Numbered from the stretch's first letter, positions 1 through 5,441 are shown. The stretch: 5,441 nt of DNA from Alectryocaccomicrobium faecavium (GCA_018713425.1 DVOT01000091.1:1-5441); one strand, 5' to 3'. Notes: generated by a model not told the origin, from the letters alone. Program-made: numbers and translations.

Positions 1-354
1 CGCGCCCTGTTGCGCGCAAGCAACCAGCGCGCGCAACAGCCAACTGTGCCCCGCCAGCTGTTGCTCGTTTACCACGCCGCCTACCTCTTCGCCCAGATAC
101 CCCCGGAGCGACAGGCAACGCAGCGTATCCGCCAGCAGCGCGTCGCGCCGCGCGGCGGTGGGGCTGCCATATGCGGCGTGTTGCGCCAGGGCCAATAACG
201 CGCGGCCGCGAAAATCCCCCGGCCATTCCCGCTGGTTCATTTCATGCCCGGCGGGAATGTCATAATCGTCCTGCATCAGGCGCAAAGCGTTCTGTTCAAT
301 CCGGCGCGCAAGTTCTCCCTCTGCCCATGCGCGCGGCGCATCGTGATACAACAT
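1..354 (-). CDS. N-terminal part of a GH127-like (beta-L-arabinofuranosidase-like) protein, runs off the left edge
   Basis: From the ATG at 352-354 the frame stays open for 118 codons to base 1, so the gene continues beyond the window. The protein starts MLYHDAPRAWAEGELARRIE and contains WPGDFRGRALLAL (about 49-61), a helical stretch ending LRCLSLRGYLGE and then GVVNEQQLAGHSWLLRAL. A helix carrying GDF-x-GRALLAL, a following helix leading into GYLG, and then SGHSWLLRGL-like sequence resemble the start of the (alpha/alpha)6 barrel of GH127/DUF1680 proteins, which remove beta-L-arabinofuranose from plant glycans. This is family resemblance from memory; the catalytic glutamate and cysteine cluster expected further on are not in the window, so activity cannot be judged. 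No signal peptide is seen, suggesting a cytoplasmic protein acting on imported oligosaccharides. It has its own ribosome-binding site and lies 230 bases after the nucleotidyltransferase gene, so it probably begins a separate unit. Another (alpha/alpha)6 glycosidase or epimerase family is possible. Confidence 0.6.
   Translation of the reverse strand, partial: MLYHDAPRAWAEGELARRIEQNALRLMQDDYDIPAGHEMNQREWPGDFRGRALLALAQHAAYGSPTAARRDALLADTLRCLSLRGYLGEEVGGVVNEQQLAGHSWLLRALVACAQQGA
7..39. repeat. 11-base perfect inverted repeat inside the left-edge gene
   Basis: CTGTTGCGCGC (7-17) and GCGCGCAACAG (29-39) are exact reverse complements separated by 11 bases. The repeat lies within coding sequence that specifies WLLRALVACAQQG, so Leu and Gln codons (TTG/CTG and CAA/CAG) account for much of it. 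A stable hairpin in DNA or RNA is possible; no function can be assigned. Confidence 0.4.
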
Positions 355-360
355 CTTTTT

Positions 361-368
361 CTCCATCC
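361..368 (-). promoter_or_regulatory. Ribosome-binding site of the left-edge gene
   Basis: GGATGGAG ends 6 bases before the ATG at 352-354 (spacer AAAAAG). It favours that ATG over the in-frame ATG four codons upstream at 364-366, which overlaps the motif itself; that earlier ATG would have to use the poorer GGCGGGAAAGG context. Confidence 0.6.
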
Positions 369-386
369 TTTCCCGCCAGTTTTTGC

Positions 387-421
387 AAAACGCCCCTCCC
401 ATGCGCACAGCACAGAAGGGG
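387..421 (-). terminator. Possible weak intrinsic terminator
   Basis: On the minus strand CCCCTTCT (414-421) pairs with GGGAGGGG (393-400), an 8-base stem with two G-T wobbles. Inside the loop GTGC can pair with GCGC to extend it. The hairpin is followed by CG and then TTTT (387-390). It lies between the possible small membrane frame (stop at 428-430) and the next gene (start at 354), where an operon end would fit. The T tract is short and interrupted, so termination would be weak; it could instead be a partial attenuator or only a GC-rich fold. Confidence 0.35.
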
Positions 422-427
422 AACCGT

Positions 428-598
428 TCACCACTGCGCCAGTACCAGTACCAGCAGACTCAGCGCGGCTGCCAGGCCATAAACGACGTCTTTTCACCGC
501 GTCCCAAATGGCGCAAATCCGGCGAACGCAAAGAGAAACGGCGCACCCCATTGCAGGAACGCCAACGCGCTCGCCCACAATTCCCTAATGCGCGCCGT
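428..598 (-). pseudogene. Possible small two-helix membrane protein frame with ACG at the start position and an in-frame TGA
   Basis: One minus-strand frame reads TARIRELWASALAFLQW, continues through a hydrophobic segment ending AGFAPFGTR, meets TGA at 494-496, then goes on in the same frame as KDVVYGLAAALSLLVLVLAQW to a second TGA at 428-430. With the first TGA read as tryptophan this would be a 56-residue hairpin of two membrane helices joined by a basic loop (R-x-K). GGGAGG at 605-610, inside the last codons of the nucleotidyltransferase gene, lies exactly 6 bases before the ACG at 596-598, as expected for a coupled gene whose ATG has become ACG. A hairpin begins 6 bases after the final stop. 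I see no better start: TTG at 578-580 has only AGGG two bases away. The simplest reading is a decayed small gene two substitutions from intact (ATG to ACG, TGG to TGA). Sequencing error, stop-codon readthrough or a chance hydrophobic frame remain possible. No protein family recognised. Confidence 0.3.
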
Positions 599-1367
599 TC
601 TTTTCCTCCCATTCTCGTTCGATCCGCCCGAGCATGGCCTCCGCAAAAGCCGCGCAAGCCGCACCATCCGCCGCGAACGGCTCGCCCCTTTCATAGGCGC
701 GCCGCGCAGCGCGGATGAGGGGCGCAAATTCCGGCACATTTTCCTCGCCCCACGCGCCGCCAGCGGCCTTGGAGCGCATCCGCCCATCGCGCGCAAACGC
801 CAGCGTGCGGCACAGATTCAATATGGTATAGACTGGATCGCTATGGATGCTCTCCGGCGCAGAAGCGACGTCCTGCCAGACGCTGGCAAAGACCATCTCC
901 CGCGGCACGGGAGCGAACACCATCCGCGCAGCCGGGCCGCACAGCGCGATGCCCGCCTCCCGGGCCACGGCAAAGTGCGCGGCCAGATCGGGATCTTCGC
1001 CCTGCATGGCGGCGCAGGCGCCCGCCAGATCCTCGCGAAAGCGCGGCCAGTGCATGGGGGAACCGTGCAATTCAAACGGCGCGGGATGGCTGGGATGCGC
1101 GCAGGCCTCCGCCAGTACCACGCTCATTTCCAGCCCTTTGGGCGGGCAATCCGCCTCCAGAGCCAAAAGCGCCCGGACAAAGGCCATTTTGCTCTCCAGC
1201 CCTGGCGGCGCAGATACCACCACCAACAAATCAATATCGCTGGCCGCCCAGCGAAAACCGCCCAGCGCGAGCGAACCGTGCGCATACGCGCCCAGCAAAT
1301 TTTCGCCAAAGCCGGCTTCGCACGCGGCACGCAAGCGGGGCAAAATGGCCCGAACCCGCGCGTCCAC
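585..1367 (-). CDS. AadA-like nucleotidyltransferase (ANT(3'')/ANT(9) family, DUF4111 C-terminal domain)
   Basis: A 260-residue protein with the two-domain layout of aminoglycoside adenylyltransferases of the AadA type, which transfer AMP from ATP to a hydroxyl of streptomycin or spectinomycin. The nucleotidyltransferase core has G31-S32 (AHGSLALGGF) and the metal ligands D44 and D46 (SDIDLLVVV). E80 in KGLEMSVVL corresponds in position to the catalytic-base glutamate of AadA (LEVTVV). The helical C-terminal domain keeps the DPVYTILNLCR block (177-187), K200, W206 and the PLIRAARRAYERG stretch. Length matches AadA. The start is a GTG only 3 bases after the dipeptidase stop, with just a weak AGG upstream, so translation probably depends on coupling. 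The stop is TAG. Fold and likely chemistry are clear, but the acceptor is not: chromosomal members include proteins of unknown substrate, and placement at the end of a housekeeping operon, with no mobile element nearby, argues against a recently acquired resistance gene. Confidence 0.85.
   Translation of the reverse strand: MDARVRAILPRLRAACEAGFGENLLGAYAHGSLALGGFRWAASDIDLLVVVSAPPGLESKMAFVRALLALEADCPPKGLEMSVVLAEACAHPSHPAPFELHGSPMHWPRFREDLAGACAAMQGEDPDLAAHFAVAREAGIALCGPAARMVFAPVPREMVFASVWQDVASAPESIHSDPVYTILNLCRTLAFARDGRMRSKAAGGAWGEENVPEFAPLIRAARRAYERGEPFAADGAACAAFAEAMLGRIEREWEEKNGAH
605..610 (-). promoter_or_regulatory. Shine-Dalgarno-like GGGAGG inside the 3' end of the nucleotidyltransferase gene
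   Basis: GGGAGG, followed by the spacer AAAAGA, places a start codon at 596-598, where the sequence has ACG. The same motif and a 6-base spacing precede cinA and the dipeptidase in this window, so it looks like a real ribosome-binding site for a gene overlapping the nucleotidyltransferase end. It could also arise by chance from the Trp-Glu-Glu codons there. Confidence 0.35.
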
Positions 1368-1370
1368 GGT

Positions 1371-2291
1371 TTACGCCTGGCGCGCGGCTTCGGCGGCCTT
1401 GAGCACGCGGAACAGGTTGCCGCCCGCGATCTTCTCCAGCACTTCGGGCGCGTAGCCGCCGCGCGCGGCCAAGAAATTCAATAGCGCGGGGAAATCCGCC
1501 GGATTGGCCAATCCTTCCGGCCAGGCGTCGATGCCATCAAAATCGCTGCCAAAGCCCACCACGTCTTCGCCGCCCAGCTGCAAAATCGCGTCCACATGGC
1601 GGTAGACGTCCTCCAGCGTTGCCGCGCGCCCATTTGCCAAAAACGCGCTATAGAAATTCACGCCAATGTAGCCCTTCTTTTCGATCACGGCGCGGATCTG
1701 CGCCTCGGTGAGGTTGCGCGTGTGCTCGCACAGGGCGCGCGCGTTCGAATGGCTGGCCACGGGCGGCAACGTGGAATGCTCGATCACATCCCAAAATCCC
1801 GCCTCGTTGAGGTGGGAAACATCGCACAGCACGCCCTTGCGGTTCATTTCGCGCACGAGCGAAAGTCCAAAAGGCTTGAGTCCGCCTTCCGGGCCGTTCT
1901 TGGCCGGATGGCCGATTTCGTTTTCAAAGTTCCAGGTGAGCGCGATCATGCGCACGCGCGCCGCCGCGTCGAACTCCGCAAAGCGTTCCAGCGAGCCCTG
2001 CAAAATCTCGCCGCCCTCGATGGAGAACACGCCCGTGGGCGCGTCCGGCAGTGCGGCGGGCAAAGCGCCCGTGAGCACGGGCACGGGAAATTCCCCGGCG
2101 GCCGAAAGCATCCTGCGCGCCTTTTCGTAAGGCTCGATGCCGCGGCCATAGGTCGCGAAGAGCGCGAACACTTGCAGCGAAACCCCGCCCGCGGCGAGCC
2201 GCTCGGGCGTGACGGTCGCGTTTTCCAGCGTGCCCCCGCTCACCAGGTGGGAAAGCGTATCGCAGTGCGCGTCGCAAACCTTATATTGCAT
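1371..2291 (-). CDS. Membrane dipeptidase family protein (peptidase M19)
   Basis: A 306-residue amidohydrolase-fold zinc dipeptidase of family M19 (renal dipeptidase-like), which cleaves dipeptides and sometimes D-residue-containing or cell-wall-derived ones. The metal ligands are all visible: H9 and D11 in CDAHCDT, E92 in IEGGE, H160 in DVSH and H181 in ASHSNAR, with the catalytic-type D250 in GFGSDFDG. There is no signal peptide or lipobox, so it is probably cytoplasmic; the name 'membrane dipeptidase' comes from the animal enzyme. Length is normal for bacterial members. The reading frame is open to a TTG at 2306, but GGGAGGA at 2298-2304 sits 6 bases before the ATG at 2289-2291, which makes MQYKVCDAH the likely N-terminus. 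It follows cinA by 15 bases and its TAA lies 3 bases before the next gene's GTG. The true substrate is unknown; turnover of peptides or peptidoglycan fragments is an inference. Confidence 0.92.
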   Translation of the reverse strand: MQYKVCDAHCDTLSHLVSGGTLENATVTPERLAAGGVSLQVFALFATYGRGIEPYEKARRMLSAAGEFPVPVLTGALPAALPDAPTGVFSIEGGEILQGSLERFAEFDAAARVRMIALTWNFENEIGHPAKNGPEGGLKPFGLSLVREMNRKGVLCDVSHLNEAGFWDVIEHSTLPPVASHSNARALCEHTRNLTEAQIRAVIEKKGYIGVNFYSAFLANGRAATLEDVYRHVDAILQLGGEDVVGFGSDFDGIDAWPEGLANPADFPALLNFLAARGGYAPEVLEKIAGGNLFRVLKAAEAARQA

Positions 2292-2297
2292 AACCAT

Positions 2298-2304
2298 TCC
2301 TCCC
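2298..2304 (-). promoter_or_regulatory. Ribosome-binding site that fixes the dipeptidase start
   Basis: GGGAGGA lies 6 bases upstream of the ATG at 2289-2291. The alternative starts in the same frame, TTG at 2304-2306 and ATG at 2295-2297, overlap or directly touch this motif and so are unlikely. The resulting N-terminus begins MQYKVCDAHCDT. Confidence 0.8.
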
Positions 2305-2306
2305 AA

Positions 2307-3536
2307 TTATCCTAGCGCCAGCCGCAGGGCGTTGAGCGCGTTCACACAGGTGAGTTCGCGAATCCAATCGCGTTCGCCGCGCAGGTGCAATTCCTGCGCT
2401 TCGCAGCCGCTCGTGCTGGCCACGCCCACATAAACCAGGCCCACAGGCTTTTCGGGGGTGCCGCCATCCGGCCCGGCAATGCCGGTGGTGGAAAGCGCGA
2501 AATCCGCGCCCGCAGCGAGCCGCGCACCCTCGGCCATTTCGCGCGCGCACTGCGCGCTCACCGCGCCAAACTGGCGCAACGTATCTTTCGAAACGCCTAG
2601 CAGGCGCATCTTGGCCTCGTTGGAATACGTAACATACGCCTCGCCCAGCACGCTGGACGCGCCGGGCACATCCACCAGCTTGGAGGCCAGCATGCCGCCG
2701 GTGAGGCTTTCCGCGCAGGCCACGGTTTGGCCCGCGGCGCGCAGCGCGTTCACCACGGCGGCGGCCAGCGTCAAATTCCGGCCTTCGCCATACACCGCGC
2801 GGCCCGCGCGGCGGCGGATTTCTTTCTCCAGCGGATCGAGCAGGGGCGCGCTATCCTCGTTCGCGCCCACGCGGGCCGAAAGCCGCGCCTGCACCTCGCC
2901 CGCGCCACAGTAGAGCGCCAGAGTGGGATTTTCGCTGTGGAACAAATCGAGCAGCAGCGTTTCCAGCGAGCTTTCGCCAATGCCGCACACGTGCAAAAAG
3001 CGCGAATCGATGCGCACACCCGTGCGCGCGTGCAGGTAGGGCGCGAGCTGGCGCTCGAACATATCCTGCATTTCGTGCGGCGGGCCGGGAAGGATGGCCA
3101 CGGCCTTCTGCCCGCTTTCTACGATCGCGCCGGGCGCGGTGCCGCGCAAATTGGGCATCACAATCGCACCCCGGGGCATCATGGCCTGCTTATAATTGTT
3201 TGGCGTGATCTCGCGGCCCAGCCGGTTCATGCGCTCGGTGAGCGCTTCCAGGCTGGGCGCGTGCATTTCCATGGGCAGGCCGAAGAATTCCGCCACCATT
3301 TCCTTGGTGAGGTCGTCTTCCGTGGGGCCAAGGCCGCCGGTGGTGATCACGATATCCGCGCGCGCGATCGCCTCGCCCAGCGCTTCCTTCACGCGGGCGG
3401 GGTTATCGCCCACGGTGGTGTGCCGGTAGAGGTTTACGCCCAGTTCCGCCAAACGGCGAGAAATATACTGCGCGTCGGTATTGGCGATTTGGCCCATGAG
3501 CAGCTCGGTGCCGATGGATAAAATTTCCGCGATCAT
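2307..3536 (-). CDS. cinA: CinA: competence/damage-inducible family, nicotinamide-nucleotide amidase
   Basis: A 409-residue, full-length two-domain CinA. The N-terminal MoaB/MogA-like (MoCF) domain, about residues 1-170, shows the GTELLMGQIANTDA opening, TTGGLGPTEDDLTKE at 65-79 and LPGPPHEM at 149-156. In characterised homologues this domain hydrolyses ADP-ribose. The C-terminal PncC domain, about residues 255-409, deamidates nicotinamide mononucleotide to nicotinic acid mononucleotide in pyridine-nucleotide recycling. It shows AESLTGG at 275-281 with the nucleophile-type S277, the YSNEAK block at 304-309 and STTGIAGPDGG at 349-359. Both domains look intact. The ATG lies 20 bases after the pgsA stop, with GGGAGGG at 3543-3549, 6 bases upstream. 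In many Firmicutes cinA is followed by recA and is linked to competence; here a dipeptidase follows, so a role in DNA uptake cannot be inferred from context. Confidence 0.95.
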   Translation of the reverse strand: MIAEILSIGTELLMGQIANTDAQYISRRLAELGVNLYRHTTVGDNPARVKEALGEAIARADIVITTGGLGPTEDDLTKEMVAEFFGLPMEMHAPSLEALTERMNRLGREITPNNYKQAMMPRGAIVMPNLRGTAPGAIVESGQKAVAILPGPPHEMQDMFERQLAPYLHARTGVRIDSRFLHVCGIGESSLETLLLDLFHSENPTLALYCGAGEVQARLSARVGANEDSAPLLDPLEKEIRRRAGRAVYGEGRNLTLAAAVVNALRAAGQTVACAESLTGGMLASKLVDVPGASSVLGEAYVTYSNEAKMRLLGVSKDTLRQFGAVSAQCAREMAEGARLAAGADFALSTTGIAGPDGGTPEKPVGLVYVGVASTSGCEAQELHLRGERDWIRELTCVNALNALRLALG

Positions 3537-3556
3537 TGGTATCCCTCCCGCTATGT

Positions 3557-4090
3557 TTATCCCCTGAGGAATTTCCGGTTTTTCCAGATATAATCCGCGC
3601 CGCTGAGCGCCGTGAGGAACACGGAAATGTACAGCATGATCCGCGCGATGATTTCATACGGCCCGGGAACCAGCACGATGGTCAAAAGCACGGCGAACAT
3701 CTGCGAAGCGGTTTTGTATTTGGCGATGGTGCTGGCCGCGATCACCACGCCGCCCTCGGCGGCCACCAGCCGGAAGCCGCTCACGATGAATTCCCGGGCG
3801 AGGATCACCACCACGGCCCAGGCTTCCATGCGATTTTGCGCGGCCAGCATCACGAACGCGCTCATCACCAGAATTTTGTCGGCAATGGGATCCATAAACT
3901 TGCCGAAGTTGGTCACCAGATTGCGCCTGCGCGCGATCTGGCCATCCAACCAGTCCGTCAGGCAGGCGAGCGCGAACACGCAAAGCGACAGCCAGCGCCA
4001 CAGCGTGCTATCCGGCGAAAAATGCAAAAACACGCAAAACACCGGGATCATCAAAACGCGCAGAAGCGTCAGCTTATTGGGAAGATTCAT
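3557..4090 (-). CDS. pgsA: CDP-diacylglycerol--glycerol-3-phosphate 3-phosphatidyltransferase
   Basis: A 177-residue integral membrane enzyme that makes phosphatidylglycerophosphate from CDP-diacylglycerol and glycerol-3-phosphate, the committed step towards phosphatidylglycerol. The CDP-alcohol phosphatidyltransferase motif is complete: D46, D49-G50, A53-R54, G63, D67 and D71, spanning TDWLDGQIARRR and the following FGKFMDPIADK. The start MNLPNKLTLLRVLMIPVF is typical of PgsA, where a short NxLTLxR segment leads into the first membrane helix. Several further hydrophobic segments follow (about 30-45, 75-97, 125-145 and 148-165), as expected for a polytopic protein. The ATG overlaps the rimO stop (ATGA) and has GGGGAGG at 4098-4104, 7 bases upstream. 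The neighbours rimO and cinA are its usual partners in Firmicutes, which favours PgsA over other members of the same superfamily such as phosphatidylserine or cardiolipin synthases. Confidence 0.95.
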   Translation of the reverse strand: MNLPNKLTLLRVLMIPVFCVFLHFSPDSTLWRWLSLCVFALACLTDWLDGQIARRRNLVTNFGKFMDPIADKILVMSAFVMLAAQNRMEAWAVVVILAREFIVSGFRLVAAEGGVVIAASTIAKYKTASQMFAVLLTIVLVPGPYEIIARIMLYISVFLTALSGADYIWKNRKFLRG

Positions 4091-5382
4091 TGTATCGCCT
4101 CCCCATAGAGGTCATAGGGCTCCGCGCGGGTGATTTTCACGCGCACGAATTCGCCGGGCGCGATGGGCCGCTCGCTGGTGAACCAGATTTTGCCATCGCT
4201 CTCGGGCGCTTCCATCTGCGAGCGGCCATAATACGATTTGCCCTTTTTGCCCTCGCACAGCACCAGCGGCTGCGTGCCCAGGCGCGCCTCGCTCTTTTCC
4301 ATGGCGATGCTCTGCTGCAACATCATCAAATCGTCCAGCCGCTCAGCCTTGATGTCCTCGTCGATCTGCCCGTCCATCTCCGCCGCGGCGGTGCCTTCCT
4401 CGGGCGAAAAGGTGAACGCGCCCAGTCGGTCAAACTGCGCCTCGTCCACAAAATCGAGCAATTCCTCGAATTCCTCCTCGGTTTCGCCGGGGAAGCCCAC
4501 AATCATCGTCGTGCGCAGGGTGATGCCCAGCGCGTGGCACTTTTCCACCAGCGCGCGAATGTATTCCGGGCTGCCGCGCCGGTTCATGGCCCGCAGCAGC
4601 CGCGCGTTGATGTGCTGCAGGGGCAAATCGAGATAGGGCACCACGTGCGGCGTGTGCGCGAGCGTATCGAGCAACACATCGTCCACCGTGTCCGGATAGC
4701 AATACAGCACGCGCACCCATTCAAAGCCCATGCCCGCCACCTGGCGCAAGAGCGCGGGCAGCAGGCGCGTGCCGGGCGCGAAATCCGTGCCGTAGCGCGA
4801 GGTATCCTGGGCGATGAGCGTCACTTCCTTTACGCCCTCCTTCGCCAGCCGCTCGCACTCGGCGAGGATGCTCTCCATGGGGCGCGAAGCGTACGCGCCG
4901 CGGATAAGCGGGATGGCGCAGTAGGCGCAGCGGTTGTCGCATCCATCGGAAATCTTCACATAGGCCGTACCAGGCGTGGTGGTGAGCACGCGGTCCGCCT
5001 CCGGAAAGCGGCAGCCCGGACCGCGGAACACGGGCCGCTCCTGGGATTCCATCATTTCAAACACACGCTCGTATTCGTTCACACCCAAAAAGCCGTCCAC
5101 TTCGGGCAGCTCTTGCTTCAGCTCGTCCGCGTAGCGCTGCACGAGGCAGCCGGTGACATAGAGCTTTTCCAACCCTTTGCCCTTGCGCGCCGCCAAATCC
5201 AGAATGGCTCCGATGGATTCCTCCTTGGCGGGCTCGATGAAGCCGCAGGTATTCACAAAGGCGATTTGCGCCTTCTCCGGCGGCACAATCTCATACCCGC
5301 GCGCGCGCAACAGCGCGAGCAGCACTTCGCTGTCCACGCGATTCTTGGCGCAGCCCAGCGACACAATTCCCACGGTTTTCAT
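4087..5382 (-). CDS. rimO: Ribosomal protein S12 (Asp) methylthiotransferase RimO
   Basis: A 431-residue radical-SAM methylthiotransferase that adds a methylthio group to a conserved aspartate of ribosomal protein S12 in the cytoplasm. The N-terminal UPF0004 domain carries the three cysteines of the auxiliary 4Fe-4S cluster, C11 (SLGCAKNRVDSE), C46 (NTCGFI) and C79 (TGCL). The radical-SAM CxxxCxxC motif is C148, C152 and C155 (SDGCDNRCAYCAIP). The C-terminal part from about residue 367 fits a TRAM domain and ends in DLYGEAIQ. The SLGCAKNRVDSE opening and the SDGCDNRC context favour RimO over the tRNA-modifying relatives MiaB and MtaB. Length is normal for the family. The ATG is preceded by GGAGAG at 6 bases. 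The TGA stop overlaps the pgsA ATG in an ATGA, indicating coupled translation. No key residue is missing. Confidence 0.96.
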   Translation of the reverse strand: MKTVGIVSLGCAKNRVDSEVLLALLRARGYEIVPPEKAQIAFVNTCGFIEPAKEESIGAILDLAARKGKGLEKLYVTGCLVQRYADELKQELPEVDGFLGVNEYERVFEMMESQERPVFRGPGCRFPEADRVLTTTPGTAYVKISDGCDNRCAYCAIPLIRGAYASRPMESILAECERLAKEGVKEVTLIAQDTSRYGTDFAPGTRLLPALLRQVAGMGFEWVRVLYCYPDTVDDVLLDTLAHTPHVVPYLDLPLQHINARLLRAMNRRGSPEYIRALVEKCHALGITLRTTMIVGFPGETEEEFEELLDFVDEAQFDRLGAFTFSPEEGTAAAEMDGQIDEDIKAERLDDLMMLQQSIAMEKSEARLGTQPLVLCEGKKGKSYYGRSQMEAPESDGKIWFTSERPIAPGEFVRVKITRAEPYDLYGEAIQ

Positions 5383-5385
5383 GCG

Positions 5386-5441
5386 TTACTCTCCAAACAT
5401 CTGATGAAATTGTTCCCGCGTCATCAACACTTCGCGGGGCT
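5386..5441 (-). CDS. 3' end of probable DNA translocase FtsK/SpoIIIE (partial)
   Basis: Only the last 17 codons and the TAA stop (5386-5388) are in the window; they read PREVLMTREQFHQMFGE. A KPREVLM-type tail followed by a short acidic/aromatic end is typical of the C-terminal winged-helix gamma domain of FtsK/SpoIIIE, the hexameric ATPase that pumps DNA through the division or sporulation septum. A translocase gene directly upstream of rimO is also a common clostridial arrangement. The stop lies 3 bases before the rimO ATG, and the ribosome-binding site of rimO lies inside these last codons, so the two genes are probably co-transcribed and translationally coupled. The motor domain is outside the window, so the assignment rests on a short tail plus gene order. 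Confidence 0.55.
   Translation of the reverse strand, partial: PREVLMTREQFHQMFGE

Noticed and set aside
437..457. Short tandem repeat of CCAGTA-type units on the plus strand
   Set aside because: Only about two and a half units, explained by Leu-Val codons (CTG GTA) in the hydrophobic minus-strand frame.
494..496. UGA reassigned to tryptophan in this organism
   Set aside because: UGA terminates rimO at the expected family length, and no conserved gene in the window contains an in-frame UGA; Trp is encoded by TGG throughout.
276..578. Minus-strand frame of 100 codons covering the gap after the nucleotidyltransferase gene
   Set aside because: Its protein is rich in Arg, Cys and Gly with no hydrophobic or domain pattern, it runs out of frame into the left-edge gene, and the GTG/ATG choices lack convincing ribosome-binding sites. 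The hydrophobic frame at 428-598 is the better candidate.
588..1484. Long plus-strand open frame (298 codons) antisense to the nucleotidyltransferase and dipeptidase
   Set aside because: It mirrors genes with clear catalytic motifs on the other strand, is very rich in Arg, Ala, His and Gln and shows no recognisable family; such shadow frames are common in GC-rich DNA.
2292..2306. TTG start giving a five-residue longer dipeptidase (MGGMV...)
   Set aside because: Those codons are the ribosome-binding site itself (GGGAGGA); the ATG at 2289-2291 has ideal spacing.
1596..2315. Plus-strand open frame of 239 codons opposite the dipeptidase
   Set aside because: Antisense shadow of a gene with all M19 metal ligands; composition is Arg/His/Gly-rich and no ribosome-binding site or domain is visible.
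2727..3521. Plus-strand open frame of 264 codons opposite cinA
   Set aside because: Antisense shadow of a fully conserved two-domain CinA; no independent sign of coding.
3536..4108. Plus-strand open frame of 190 codons opposite pgsA
   Set aside because: Its His/Gln-rich sequence is what results from reading the opposite strand of membrane-helix codons; pgsA motifs on the minus strand are complete.
1..5441. CRISPR array, tRNA, rRNA, insertion sequence, integron cassette site or phage genes
   Set aside because: No direct-repeat/spacer pattern, cloverleaf, transposase or recombinase motif, or terminal inverted repeats were seen on reading both strands.

Overview
The window is a GC-rich bacterial chromosome segment in which every convincing gene lies on the minus strand, so transcription runs from high to low coordinates. 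The core order is an ftsK/spoIIIE-type 3' end, then rimO, pgsA and cinA. This order, together with strong GGGAGG-type Shine-Dalgarno sequences, suggests a Gram-positive lineage, most likely a high-GC clostridial (Firmicutes) bacterium. The lineage is inferred from gene order and ribosome-binding-site style and was not tested by phylogeny. UGA acts as a normal stop at the end of rimO, so the standard genetic code applies.

Layout from right to left. 5386-5441 holds the last 17 codons of a probable FtsK/SpoIIIE DNA translocase. 4087-5382 is rimO (ribosomal protein S12 methylthiotransferase). 3557-4090 is pgsA (phosphatidylglycerophosphate synthase). 2307-3536 is cinA (two-domain nicotinamide-nucleotide amidase family protein). 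1371-2291 is a family M19 dipeptidase. 585-1367 is an AadA-like nucleotidyltransferase. Gaps in this block run from a 4-base overlap to 20 bases, with no visible internal terminator, so it looks like one operon. In many Firmicutes recA follows cinA; here the M19 dipeptidase and the nucleotidyltransferase follow instead.

The 230 bases from 355 to 584 separate the nucleotidyltransferase from the last gene. They contain a possible small two-helix membrane-protein frame (428-598). It has a well-placed ribosome-binding site but an ACG at the start position and an in-frame TGA at the loop, so it is a decayed gene, a recoded gene or a coincidence. A GC-rich hairpin followed by TTTT (387-421) comes just after it and may be a weak terminator. 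From 354 to the left edge runs the N-terminal part of another real minus-strand gene, open for 118 codons. It resembles the start of GH127-type (beta-L-arabinofuranosidase-like) proteins.

Together the block mixes chromosome segregation, ribosome modification, phospholipid synthesis and NAD/nucleotide salvage (the conserved housekeeping set) with accessory functions in peptide turnover, nucleotidyl transfer and perhaps glycan breakdown. I did not find a clearly new system. The interrupted small membrane frame is the least explained element.
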